A stretch of 64,000 nt of DNA from assembly GCA_002375495.1 (NCBI GenBank), contig DFLU01000005.1, positions 182,379 through 246,378 of the forward strand. The letters are read 5' to 3'. A model generated the notes under the pieces. The model searched no databases. It saw only the letters and a list, made by a program, of their open reading frames with translations, and was not told the DNA's origin. Both the position numbers and the translations under genes were made by a program. Below, piece by piece: positions 7,744 to 16,370 of this stretch. The stretch's first letter is position 1. Each line of letters begins with the position of its first letter. The stretch is from Flavobacteriaceae bacterium UBA3611 (GTDB lineage Bacteria > Bacteroidota > Bacteroidia > Flavobacteriales > Flavobacteriaceae).

Positions 7744-8028
7744 ATGAAGAAGTTTGAGGTCTATAAAAACATCAGGAAACGGGCGGTCATTTTTGGGTTG
7801 CCTATTTCCTTGTTTGCATTAATGATGGTTGCGATTCTTGCTTCGTTATTAATCATCATTTTTTCATTCAGCTTCTTAATGATAATAGGTGTTATGGTTT
7901 TTAATGCAGCCTTATACATCGCTCTTACAAGGATGGCTAATAATCCACAACTTTTTCAAACAGCTAAAGCTTTCCCTAAAATAATAAGTAACAAAAGAAA
8001 TTCTGGCTTCGATTATGAACAAGATTAA
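7744..8028 (+). CDS. traF: Conjugation protein TraF (DUF4133, VirB3-like)
   Basis: A 94-residue inner-membrane protein with two adjacent hydrophobic helices (about residues 17-41 and 43-60) after a basic N-terminus (KKFEVYKNIRKRAV). This matches TraF/DUF4133 of Bacteroidetes conjugative elements, a VirB3-like partner of the VirB4 ATPase. Its last 14 bp overlap the start of traG, a sign of tight coupling between the two products. Confidence 0.85.
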   Translation: MKKFEVYKNIRKRAVIFGLPISLFALMMVAILASLLIIIFSFSFLMIIGVMVFNAALYIALTRMANNPQLFQTAKAFPKIISNKRNSGFDYEQD

Positions 8029-10411
8029 TCTTTCAGCATATAACCCTATTACGGATATTCAAGACAATATCATATTTGCCAATAATGGCAATGTCGTCCT
8101 ATGCTATGAAGGAACGCTACCAGAAATCTATTCACTATCTGAAAAAGACTTCGAGGACATACACGGTGCTTGGTTTCAGGCTTTAAAATCATTGCCCATT
8201 GGTACGGTGGTTCAAAAACAGGATATCTACCTAAAGAAAATATACACTTCAGAAAAGCTTCCGAATACAACCTTTTTAGAAAAAGCGACCCACGACCACT
8301 TCAAAGGGCGTGATTATATGGAACATCGTTGCTTTTTGTTCTTTACGCTCACTAAGAACAAAGCGTTGAATAATTCAAAATATGTCAACCCTTTTCGTAA
8401 AGTTTCCAAAGGAATTGTTCAACAATTGGATGATAACGTTAAGAGCTTCATCGGTTCAGTAAGCGATTCTATCTCCTTTATAAACAATAGCCGAAAGATG
8501 ACCTTCGTTTCGCTTAAAGCGAAAGAGATACAGCAACTCACAAATGGCTATTTCAATGGCTTCAATGATGGGTTTGATACCGATATCATACTAGATAAAA
8601 AAAGCGTCAATATTGGCGAAAACCATTTTGATGCCCTGGCTATCAATAGCGAACTGTGCTTTGGCGAAAGTGTACAGAGTAGCAAGACCAATGAGAAATT
8701 CACATCTGACGATTTTGTGTTTCATCAAGGGTTTATTGATGGCTTAGGGCTTACGCTTAATGAGAATCACATAGTCAATCAAATCTTGTATTTGGATGAC
8801 AAACAGAAGTGGCGCAAGCTGCTTGATAAGAAAGTTGAAGAACTGAACAAAAGTTCCAATTTCGGCTCTCAGAACAAAGTCGTACTAGGCAAAATTCAAC
8901 ACATTCTCGACCAGATTAATGCCGATGATAATGCACGAATAATCCGTGGTCATCTAAACATTGTGTATTGGGATAAGAACCCTGAAAATTTAAGCCGAAT
9001 CGGTTCAAAAATTAAAACTGAGTTTAAAGAACTGGACATTATCCCATACTATCCAAGAGGCGAAGAACGGAAGAACTACATCCTTAATAGTTACTGCTGT
9101 TTTTCATCCAACTTTTCAAATAACGATTTATATGTGACAGATTTAAAGCACGCTTTATGCCTGTTTATCAACAATACGAATTACAACTCAGATGCTACCG
9201 GAATCATCTTCAATGATAGAGAACATAATGTACCTGTTCTAAAAGATGTTTGGGACGAACGCAAGAAACGTATAAAAGCACGAAACTTCGCCATTTTCGC
9301 ACCAACGGGCGAAGGGAAATCGTTTTTGGCCAATAATATTTTACGTCAATATTTTGAAAGTGGTGTCCGTCTGGTCATCATCGACTTGGGTGGTTCTTAC
9401 ACCAAATTCGCAAAACTATATCCTGAGAAATATACCGTACTCAGATATGAAAGCGGAAAGAACTTAGGTATCAATCCTTTTTACATCAGCGATGTAAAAG
9501 ATTTGACACCGGAACGGTTGGAAGACTTGTCCGTTTTCCTGTTTGAACTGTTCGCTTCAGATTTAAAAGTGACCAAGGCACAATCTGTTTCTGTCAAGAA
9601 AATACTGAAACATTATTACGATAGTACACCGGAAAATCACTCATTGGATGGTTTTTACAGCTTTATAGAAATAAACCAAAGAGACCTTCTAAACATTCTA
9701 AAAATCCATCCCGACTACTTCAACGTCACAAGCTTTTTGCACGTAATGTCCGAATATGTCGGCGATGGTCTATACAGCTTCTTGTTTGAGGTAAGCGAAG
9801 ACCAGACCTATAAGATTGAGGACAAACGATTGATTGTTTTTGAACTGGATGAAGTAAAGGATAACAAGGAAATCTTGTCCGTAATGTTGAAGTTGATTAA
9901 GTCAGCTATCCAAAGAACCATTTGGAAGAATAGAGCTGAAAAAGGTATCATCCTATTTGATGAGTTTGCCAAACAGTTAAAGTTTGACAACGTACTGGAA
10001 AGTGTGGAATTCTACTACCAAGCTATTCGTAAACAAAATGGTGCTATTGGGATTATTCTACAATCAATTAATCAGCTACCGAATAATTCAACATCCGCAA
10101 GCATATTAGAAAATACACAAGTCATTTATAGCCTAAACAATGAAAAAGGCTATGACGAATTAGTCAAAAGGCTAAATCTTTCTAGCCACGATTTGAACCA
10201 ATTAAAGTCCATTAAAAACAACCTTTCTGGACCACGGAAGTACACAGAAATGTTTATCAAGATAGGAAAGGAAAGTAACATTTTCCGTCTTGAAGTTCCA
10301 AAGGAAGTCTATGCAGCTTACTTGACTGATGGGCAAGAAAATGAAGAAATAATGAAGCTCTACAATGAGCATAACGATATGGAAAAAGCAATAATTCAAT
10401 TCACATCTTAA
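8015..10411 (+). CDS. traG: Conjugation ATPase TraG (VirB4-like)
   Basis: A 798-residue ATPase that powers assembly of the conjugation channel. The C-terminal half is a VirB4-type motor: Walker A is FAPTGEGKSFLANN (about residue 430) and Walker B is GIILFDEFAKQL (about 650). The N-terminal half is the membrane-associated CagE/TrbE-like domain. Length agrees with TraG of CTnDOT-like elements. It overlaps traF by 14 bp and is followed 11 bp later by the traI-like gene. In Bacteroidetes nomenclature TraG is the VirB4 protein, not the coupling protein, which here is encoded at 23457-25037. Confidence 0.93.
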   Translation: MNKINLSAYNPITDIQDNIIFANNGNVVLCYEGTLPEIYSLSEKDFEDIHGAWFQALKSLPIGTVVQKQDIYLKKIYTSEKLPNTTFLEKATHDHFKGRDYMEHRCFLFFTLTKNKALNNSKYVNPFRKVSKGIVQQLDDNVKSFIGSVSDSISFINNSRKMTFVSLKAKEIQQLTNGYFNGFNDGFDTDIILDKKSVNIGENHFDALAINSELCFGESVQSSKTNEKFTSDDFVFHQGFIDGLGLTLNENHIVNQILYLDDKQKWRKLLDKKVEELNKSSNFGSQNKVVLGKIQHILDQINADDNARIIRGHLNIVYWDKNPENLSRIGSKIKTEFKELDIIPYYPRGEERKNYILNSYCCFSSNFSNNDLYVTDLKHALCLFINNTNYNSDATGIIFNDREHNVPVLKDVWDERKKRIKARNFAIFAPTGEGKSFLANNILRQYFESGVRLVIIDLGGSYTKFAKLYPEKYTVLRYESGKNLGINPFYISDVKDLTPERLEDLSVFLFELFASDLKVTKAQSVSVKKILKHYYDSTPENHSLDGFYSFIEINQRDLLNILKIHPDYFNVTSFLHVMSEYVGDGLYSFLFEVSEDQTYKIEDKRLIVFELDEVKDNKEILSVMLKLIKSAIQRTIWKNRAEKGIILFDEFAKQLKFDNVLESVEFYYQAIRKQNGAIGIILQSINQLPNNSTSASILENTQVIYSLNNEKGYDELVKRLNLSSHDLNQLKSIKNNLSGPRKYTEMFIKIGKESNIFRLEVPKEVYAAYLTDGQENEEIMKLYNEHNDMEKAIIQFTS

Positions 10412-10422
10412 ATATAAAAACA

Positions 10423-10992
10423 ATGAAAACAAAAATCTTAGTACTCGCAATCGCATTACTGTTTAGCTTAAATATTAAAGCCCAGGGAATGCCAACTTAT
10501 GACAATACCAATTTTGTCAGTTTGATAAAACAACTTGTAGAATCTGGTAAACAGACAGCTCAAATGATTAAGTCTGTAAAATTTTTAAAAGATGCAAAAG
10601 AGAGCATCGAGAAAGTATCAAGTGTGGTACAACAACTTAGAGCGGTTCAAGAAATAGCACAAAACAATCAGCGCCTTATCAATGTAATGCAGAATGATTT
10701 ACAAGACATCCTGAACTCGCCTTACATCAAACCAGAGGAAGTTACTCGGGTTGCACAATCCTTTGATGCGATAGTTCAAAACTCATTGGACGCCGTTGAC
10801 TTTATGGGCGAAATACTATCTAGCGATAATCTAAAAATGACCGATGCTGAACGTGCGGAAGTTTTAAAAGAAAAAGAATTGGAATCGAAAGAAATGGTTT
10901 CCAATATTCAGACAAAAACGAAACGCTACAAGGATATTATTTCCTTCAGAAAAATGCAGGATAAAGTAAATAACAGAGAAACGGAATATTAA
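10423..10992 (+). CDS. traI: Conjugation protein TraI (DUF4141, VirB5-like)
   Basis: A 189-residue secreted, mainly helical protein. The N-terminal signal peptide (MKTKILVLAIALLFSLNIKA) is followed by long amphipathic helices such as IEKVSSVVQQLRAVQEIAQN. Size, signal peptide and position between the VirB4-like and VirB6-like genes fit TraI/DUF4141 of Bacteroidetes elements, which resembles VirB5 pilus-tip proteins. It is separated from traJ by 2 bp. Confidence 0.75.
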   Translation: MKTKILVLAIALLFSLNIKAQGMPTYDNTNFVSLIKQLVESGKQTAQMIKSVKFLKDAKESIEKVSSVVQQLRAVQEIAQNNQRLINVMQNDLQDILNSPYIKPEEVTRVAQSFDAIVQNSLDAVDFMGEILSSDNLKMTDAERAEVLKEKELESKEMVSNIQTKTKRYKDIISFRKMQDKVNNRETEY

Positions 10993-10994
10993 AA

Positions 10995-11837
10995 ATGACC
11001 GCAACCATACTTTTAGGGATTGGACTGGAATACATCGATGCGGTGTTTCAAACCATACAGAACAGCAGCTTCTCGCAATACACTATTGCCGGAATGAAAA
11101 CGCTTGCTGTTCTGTTCTTTTTAATTAATATCCTTAAAAAGTATAATGAAGGTGTTGCAGATAAGGATGGCTATACTTGGGGATTGAGTCCTGGGGAATT
11201 GATGAAGAATTTTGCAATTGTTGTTCTAGTCATATTCTCGACACAAGTATTAGGCTTTTTCGATAGTATCTTGGTTTCGATAGAAGCGCAATATCGTGGT
11301 ACAGCACCTGCTTTATTACCGTTGCAGATGCAAGATATTCCTATTGAAGAAGATGTAAGTATCATCGAGGTAGCGCAAGCTGCTATGACGCTCTTATATG
11401 AAGCATTGGTAACACCACTCTACGGATTCAAAATATTTGCATTTATCGTTAGCCTTTTTCTTTGGATTTTGGATTTGTTCATCTACCCACTATTCCTTGC
11501 GGAACGCTACTTCTTATTGGGTATAATGCAAGCCTTTTTTCCTTTGGTAATTAGTCTAGCGGTTTTTGAAAAATTTCGTTCGCTTGCCTACACGTTTTTT
11601 AAGTTATATGCTGCGGTGTATATGTTGGTGCCTGCCTTCTTTTTGGTCAATGTATTTGTAAATGCGCTCTATACTGAAATCAACACTAATTTCTGGACTA
11701 ACCTTTTTGGTACAGATGTTGGCCAGGGCTTTTTTGCACCTGTGGTTCAGTTAGGGTCGGTATTTTTTATTGTCTTCCTAAAATTCAAATTATACAAACG
11801 CGCCACATCGTTCACGCTCAGATTGTTTACCAGTTAA
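10995..11837 (+). CDS. traJ: Conjugation protein TraJ (VirB6-like)
   Basis: A 280-residue polytopic membrane protein with several hydrophobic helices (about residues 28-45, 70-88, 145-190, 193-225 and 250-265). It matches TraJ of Bacteroidetes conjugative elements, the VirB6-like inner-membrane channel component. The C-terminus is basic (KFKLYKRATSF). It sits in the tra operon between traI and traK, with intergenic gaps of 2 and 5 bp. Confidence 0.85.
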   Translation: MTATILLGIGLEYIDAVFQTIQNSSFSQYTIAGMKTLAVLFFLINILKKYNEGVADKDGYTWGLSPGELMKNFAIVVLVIFSTQVLGFFDSILVSIEAQYRGTAPALLPLQMQDIPIEEDVSIIEVAQAAMTLLYEALVTPLYGFKIFAFIVSLFLWILDLFIYPLFLAERYFLLGIMQAFFPLVISLAVFEKFRSLAYTFFKLYAAVYMLVPAFFLVNVFVNALYTEINTNFWTNLFGTDVGQGFFAPVVQLGSVFFIVFLKFKLYKRATSFTLRLFTS

Positions 11838-11842
11838 TTCCA

Positions 11843-12463
11843 ATGAAAATGAAAACACCTTATAAAAACATCTATGCCGTCTTAAAACTGAACCGATTTA
11901 TCGTTCTGGCAGTTGTCATTTTTGCAATGCTATCTAGCATCTTTTCACTTTGGATGGCATTCAGCACAAATCAAAAAGCACTCAATAGCGCTTTTGCTAT
12001 TAATACTGATGGCAGTATTATTCCGCTGAAACTCGTTACCCAAAAAGAGAATTTTAAGGTTGAAGCTTTGGCACATTTAGACCTATTTCATAACTACTTC
12101 TATAACATCGATGCGAGTAATTACGAACGGAATCTTGAAAAGGCACTTTGGCTAGGGAATAGTTCTGTAGACAATTTATATCGCCAGAAAAAGGCTGATG
12201 GTGTCTATAACAGATTACTTCAATACTCGCTCGTTCAGAAGGTGCTGAGCACAAACTCACAAATCGAAGAACAAAACGGAACGTATGTCTTTAGAACCGT
12301 TACCATTTTTGAAATCAATCGTGGTTCAATAATAGACACCTACGAACTTATTTCTAGTGGAAACTTAATATCAGTTGATAGAAATTTTCCAAACAATCCA
12401 CACGGATTATTGATTACAAACTATTTCGAGAACACCTTAAAAAAATTAAACGATGAAAATTGA
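11843..12463 (+). CDS. traK: Conjugation protein TraK (VirB8-like)
   Basis: A 206-residue inner-membrane protein with one transmembrane helix near the N-terminus (about residues 15-37) and a periplasmic domain of about 165 residues, as in VirB8. The segment VEALAHLDLFHNYFYNIDASNYERNLEKALWLG is typical of TraK. It is followed by a small intercistronic hairpin and traM. Confidence 0.88.
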   Translation: MKMKTPYKNIYAVLKLNRFIVLAVVIFAMLSSIFSLWMAFSTNQKALNSAFAINTDGSIIPLKLVTQKENFKVEALAHLDLFHNYFYNIDASNYERNLEKALWLGNSSVDNLYRQKKADGVYNRLLQYSLVQKVLSTNSQIEEQNGTYVFRTVTIFEINRGSIIDTYELISSGNLISVDRNFPNNPHGLLITNYFENTLKKLNDEN

Positions 12464-12476
12464 GCCGATAATCGGC
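12464..12476 (+). other. Intercistronic hairpin traK-traM
   Basis: GCCGATAATCGGC begins right after the traK stop codon and forms a 5-bp stem with a 3-nt loop. A matching hairpin with a changed but still paired stem follows traM at 13425. Neither has a T-run, so mRNA processing or translation control is more likely than termination. Confidence 0.55.
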
Positions 12477-12494
12477 AATTAAAAAACCACGATT

Positions 12495-13424
12495 ATGAAA
12501 GTAGAAAAGAATAAAATAGTATTTGCAGCGGTATTAGTCGTGATTTTCATATTCCTAATTTCCTATTCTATGATGGTTATGGGCGATGATAAAAGTGAAA
12601 ATGAAAATCTTGAACAGACTTTAGTGCCAGATTTAGATGAAAACCAAAAAGAGTATGATTCTAAACTGGATGCTATCAATGATTTAAAAGAAGTGCGTGA
12701 AAATAATGCGCCTAGCATCTACGATGAAAAATTTCTGGATTCAACAGGTCTTTACAATCCTGATCTACCAGAACAGGAAAAGAAACGTATCGTAGATAGT
12801 ATTTACGAGACTGGCAAAATTCAATATTCCGAAAAGCGACACCAGAGCTTTGGGCAAAAGAAAATCACTCAAAATACTGCACAGCAAATAGACTCAGCCG
12901 ATATCAAAAGAGAACAAAAAATAGAAGCTAAAGAATTGGGTTTGGAACATCAACTGTTCTTTGCTGCTTCGCCGAAACCAAACGAAGTTTCGATTATTGG
13001 CAATACAGATGAAACCATTTATGTGGTTGTCGATGGCGACCAAATTGTGAAAGCAAATACCAGATTGCGAATGCGTCTTACAAAAGCTGCAACAATCAAT
13101 AACAAATTGATGCCAAAGAACACACCAGTTTTTGGATTTATAAGCTTTCAGCCCAATCGGGCTTTAATTGAAATTGAAAATATAAAGCATCATCCCACCA
13201 AACTCAAAGCCTTCGATTTATCGGATGGTAGTGAGGGCATCTATGTACAAAACAATTTTCGAGCAGAAGCTACCACCGAAGTTATAGACGATATTGTTAG
13301 CGACATCAATATTCCTACCGTTCCACAAGTAGGCGGAATTACAAAGGTGTTTAGGCGTAACAATCGAAACATAAAAGTAACCGTACTAAATAATTACAGA
13401 TTAATTCTAAAACCAAAATTATGA
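12495..13424 (+). CDS. traM: Conjugation protein TraM (VirB10-like)
   Basis: A 309-residue protein anchored by one N-terminal helix (about residues 8-29, VFAAVLVVIFIFLISYSMMV), followed by a charged linker and a C-terminal beta-rich domain. This is the TraM layout of Bacteroidetes elements, a VirB10-like protein joining inner and outer membrane parts of the channel. The C-terminal domain includes RLRMRLTKAATINNKLMPKN, typical of the family. Short hairpins flank the gene on both sides. Confidence 0.88.
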   Translation: MKVEKNKIVFAAVLVVIFIFLISYSMMVMGDDKSENENLEQTLVPDLDENQKEYDSKLDAINDLKEVRENNAPSIYDEKFLDSTGLYNPDLPEQEKKRIVDSIYETGKIQYSEKRHQSFGQKKITQNTAQQIDSADIKREQKIEAKELGLEHQLFFAASPKPNEVSIIGNTDETIYVVVDGDQIVKANTRLRMRLTKAATINNKLMPKNTPVFGFISFQPNRALIEIENIKHHPTKLKAFDLSDGSEGIYVQNNFRAEATTEVIDDIVSDINIPTVPQVGGITKVFRRNNRNIKVTVLNNYRLILKPKL

Positions 13425-13437
13425 GCCCATAATGGGC
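13425..13437 (+). other. Intercistronic hairpin traM-traN
   Basis: GCCCATAATGGGC starts directly after the traM stop codon. Compared with the copy at 12464 the fourth base pair changes from G-C to C-G, which keeps the stem. It lies 18 bp before the traN start. Confidence 0.55.
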
Positions 13438-13455
13438 ATTTAAAAACGCACTCTT

Positions 13456-14313
13456 ATGAAAAAACATATCATTATTTCAGCTCTTATAATTATGTCCGCT
13501 ATCGCTCCTCGATTGTGCTGGGCACAAGCTACAACGCAAACAAACACAGTCCTCGACACTATTTACGCAAACGACACTAAAAATGTTGCGCTATTTTTCC
13601 CAGAACCTATACGTCAGGGTATAACTGGTTCGGATAATTTTGTTTTTACCTACAATCGTGAGAAAGAACAATACTTTGGATTACTTCAGGCAAAGCCTGG
13701 TAAAGAAAGTAATCTGCTGGTAGTCAACAGAAATGGTTCAATTTTTTCGTATATTGTAAGGTATAAAAAGCAACTGTCTAAGCTCAATTACTTCATTCCT
13801 TTATCAAATAGTATTGGGAATGAAAAGCCATTAGTAAGTGATTCAATTCAGACTGCAACTGTTAAAGATAGTATAGATAACAGAACGTATTATTATCAAA
13901 AATTCTGTTCTTACCTTCTTGACATAAAACAACACTTTGGTTACTTTACAAAGAGAAAACAAGGTATTATTTTGAGTGTTGAAAATATAGTTTTCGATAA
14001 AGAAGAACTCTATTTCGTTATTCAAATTAGGAATAATTCTACCTTGGATTACGATTTGAATTTCTTAAACCTTTCAATCGAGACTCGACAAAAAGGAAAA
14101 AAGAAATCTTTACAGAGTTTGTATCAAGAACCAACGTACAAACACAATCTGCCTTCAAAAATTGCAGAAAGTGAAACTGTGCGCTTCGTTTATGTATTGC
14201 CCAAATTTTCATTATCTAATGACCGTAGGGCGATTTTAGAATTGAACGAGAAAGATGGCGAACGCAATATAGAAATGAAAATATCACATAGATATATCAA
14301 TAACCCAAATTAA
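13456..14313 (+). CDS. traN: Conjugation protein TraN (VirB9-like)
   Basis: A 285-residue exported protein with an N-terminal signal peptide (IIISALIIMSAIAPRLCWAQA). The remaining sequence is beta-rich, including the VALFFPEPIRQGITGSDNF stretch typical of TraN, the VirB9-like outer-membrane-associated component. It follows traM as in CTnDOT-like operons. Genes equivalent to CTnDOT traL, O, P and Q are not seen nearby, so this is a reduced flavobacterial version. Confidence 0.87.
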   Translation: MKKHIIISALIIMSAIAPRLCWAQATTQTNTVLDTIYANDTKNVALFFPEPIRQGITGSDNFVFTYNREKEQYFGLLQAKPGKESNLLVVNRNGSIFSYIVRYKKQLSKLNYFIPLSNSIGNEKPLVSDSIQTATVKDSIDNRTYYYQKFCSYLLDIKQHFGYFTKRKQGIILSVENIVFDKEELYFVIQIRNNSTLDYDLNFLNLSIETRQKGKKKSLQSLYQEPTYKHNLPSKIAESETVRFVYVLPKFSLSNDRRAILELNEKDGERNIEMKISHRYINNPN

Positions 14314-14320
14314 GAATATT

Positions 14321-14692
14321 ATGAAAAAAATTGTCGTTTTCTCGCTCGTACTGCTGTTCCTTTCTTGTGCCGATTCTGATACTAAAATTTCGGGACCAAG
14401 TGCCACAGCCCAAATCGTCATCGAAAGCTTTTATGAAAAAGATGAGGAAGCTTTAAAAGCCAACTCAACACCACAGGCATATTCTAATTATATGAATACT
14501 ATAAATATGTTCAATGCGACGGTAAAGGATGATTCAAACTTTACAGTTTTGCAGGATACGATAATGGGTGACGTGGCTTGGGTAAAATATACGACAGCCT
14601 ATGATAAGACACCGGGTCTTTTTAAACTGGTTAAGCAAAATGGCAAATGGTTGGCGGATGCGAGAGGCTCAAAGGATAAATCGCCTTTTTAA
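14321..14692 (+). CDS. Small lipoprotein at the end of the tra operon
   Basis: A 123-residue lipoprotein: the signal ends in LLFLSC, a lipobox with Cys16. The mature part, about 107 residues, looks like an NTF2-like domain of the DUF4878 kind (AQIVIESFYEKDEEALKAN, then VKYTTAYDKTPGLFKLVKQNGKWLADAR). Being last in the tra operon, 7 bp after traN, it may stabilise the channel or act as an entry-exclusion factor; neither is proven. It ends 8 bp before the convergent AlbA-domain gene. Confidence 0.75.
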   Translation: MKKIVVFSLVLLFLSCADSDTKISGPSATAQIVIESFYEKDEEALKANSTPQAYSNYMNTINMFNATVKDDSNFTVLQDTIMGDVAWVKYTTAYDKTPGLFKLVKQNGKWLADARGSKDKSPF

Positions 14693-14700
14693 AAGGATAC

Positions 14701-16071
14701 TTACTGATTTTTTTCGAGATTAATTTCCCAATAACCTTGTGTGCCACCGTGGCGTTTTATAAACCCTTTGGTTTTGAGCGCATTTATATGTTTGCCCACA
14801 GGGGATTCATTGATGCCTAAAGCTTCAGCTATTTCAGTATAAGTAATAGTAGTATTGGTTGCAATTAGTTTAAGTACTTCTTTTTGTCTTTTAGTAAGTA
14901 TATCTATAGCATCTATTGCACCACCTGTTACACCACCCATTGCACCACCTGTTACACCACCTTTTTGACGATCTTCTCTAATAGTAGATTCATCAGCAAC
15001 TTCTTTAGCAATAAAAGTCATTCTAAGAAAGTTATCGGAAAAACTAAAACTCTCTTTTCCATAGTGTTCTAAAATACGAGGGATGCCAGAACCTAATTGT
15101 TCAACCAGTTCTAAATCTTTAAAAATTCGCATCAGTTCCTTATTTCGTGGAACTGAAAAGCCTTCAAAAAATTCTTGCTTGCTCAATCCTTCCGGAAGAC
15201 CACCAGCTGATGTGATTTCGATTCTATCGGTAAAAATCTCAAACTTTGGGGTAATCTCATTGGTATAGTCATTATGCACAAACGCATTAATGATGGCTTC
15301 TCGCAAGGCGATGGGATGCCAAAGGTTGGCTTGTTGTCTTTCTTTTGATGTGATTTTTGTGGTTGTTCTGTTCTCGACCGCAATTTTATCTATCACTTGT
15401 TTAGTAGCCTTAACTAAACATTCGTGACCATATTCGTTGCTTTCTATTAAGTCTGTTCTGGTTATGCCTGAATATTTGGCGACTTTAATTGAAGTGTTAT
15501 TTTTGTCTGCCAAAAGATAGCCGGCATAATTAAAAGCACCATCTTCCGTAAGTAGTTCCAAGTTCTTTGCAAAAGCTTTACCAAGGGTGTACCCAGATTC
15601 TTCGTAGTAAATTTTTAGCTGTCCGAAGCCTAAATCCTGCCGTCCTGCTTTAATCTTGCTGATGGAATTTCGGGTACGTTTAGCAAACAGCTCATCTATC
15701 ATTTTTTGGGGCATCGGTTCAGCCGCTGAACCCAAGCGAATAAAACAACCCTTTTCGCTCATCCCGTATTTTTTAAGATGATATGGTTTTTCTGGACCGC
15801 TGGCCACTATGATTTTCAGAATGTTCTTGCCGTCCCTTTCCTCACTCACAATATCAAACAGACCAAGGGCGGAAGGGCGGATGTTGTTTTTTAACCTATC
15901 CTTAATCTTTAACTGGTCGCCATCAGCATCTGCCAATCCGTAAGTATTTCCATCCTTATCGATGCCGATATGAATAATGCCACCTTCACGGTAGTTCAAG
16001 AAAGCAATGACCTCTTTTTCGAGTCCATCGGACAATTCTCGTTTATATTCTATGCGGTTTGTTTCGGTCAT
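14701..16071 (-). CDS. AlbA-domain (Schlafen AAA_4) protein with C-terminal winged helix
   Basis: A 456-residue protein. Residues 5-125 form an AlbA_2/Schlafen-AAA_4 domain (IEYKRELSD, FLNYREGGIIHIGIDKDG). Residues about 225-370 resemble the ATPase-like RecG-related region common in these proteins (REAIINAFVHNDY, GSGIPRILEHYG). A C-terminal winged helix (about 395-450, KRQKEVLKLIATNTTITYTEIAEALG) is joined by a Gly-rich linker made of an 8-residue tandem repeat. Such proteins act as regulators or in phage defence. It is the last gene of a three-gene minus-strand run with the PHP-ABC ATPase, starting 2 bp after the 98-residue protein gene. Confidence 0.8.
   Translation of the reverse strand: MTETNRIEYKRELSDGLEKEVIAFLNYREGGIIHIGIDKDGNTYGLADADGDQLKIKDRLKNNIRPSALGLFDIVSEERDGKNILKIIVASGPEKPYHLKKYGMSEKGCFIRLGSAAEPMPQKMIDELFAKRTRNSISKIKAGRQDLGFGQLKIYYEESGYTLGKAFAKNLELLTEDGAFNYAGYLLADKNNTSIKVAKYSGITRTDLIESNEYGHECLVKATKQVIDKIAVENRTTTKITSKERQQANLWHPIALREAIINAFVHNDYTNEITPKFEIFTDRIEITSAGGLPEGLSKQEFFEGFSVPRNKELMRIFKDLELVEQLGSGIPRILEHYGKESFSFSDNFLRMTFIAKEVADESTIREDRQKGGVTGGAMGGVTGGAIDAIDILTKRQKEVLKLIATNTTITYTEIAEALGINESPVGKHINALKTKGFIKRHGGTQGYWEINLEKNQ
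14916..14963. repeat. 24-bp tandem repeat encoding the Gly-rich linker
   Basis: Two near-identical 24-bp units (14916-14939 and 14940-14963) encode two copies of a Gly-rich octapeptide (GGVTGGAM, GGVTGGAI) in the AlbA-domain protein. Copy number could vary by slippage and change the linker length without a frameshift. Confidence 0.7.
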
Positions 16072-16073
16072 TT

Positions 16074-16370
16074 TTATTGGTACTTTTCTAATGCTTCCTT
16101 GTAAACATTTTCGGTTTGGTCTTTAAATCTGTCCTTGTTAGTCAGAAATATGTTTAGCTTCTCGTAAATGCTTTTATAAATTATTTGATGTGCTTTATTG
16201 GCTAAAACATCTTCGTCATAAACATCCATTTCAAAATCATCTTCTGTCGCAAAATCTAAAAGCTTCATCAAATCCTCTTTTTCTATTTTATCAATTTCGT
16301 TCCAATTTTCAGGTTGTGTCTTATCCTTTCTAAAAAATGCCTTGTTATCTTCAATCTTTAAGTATTTCAT
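16074..16370 (-). CDS. Small protein of unknown function in the PHP-ATPase operon
   Basis: A 98-residue acidic, Lys-rich protein with no membrane segment and no motif that I recognise. It is predicted helical (EDLMKLLDFATEDDFEMDVYDEDVLANKAHQIIYKS is broken by an acidic stretch). Its first 20 bp overlap the end of the PHP-ABC ATPase gene, and the AlbA-domain gene begins 2 bp after its stop, so the three products are probably made together. It could be a partner or an inhibitor of the ATPase. Confidence 0.65.
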   Translation of the reverse strand: MKYLKIEDNKAFFRKDKTQPENWNEIDKIEKEDLMKLLDFATEDDFEMDVYDEDVLANKAHQIIYKSIYEKLNIFLTNKDRFKDQTENVYKEALEKYQ

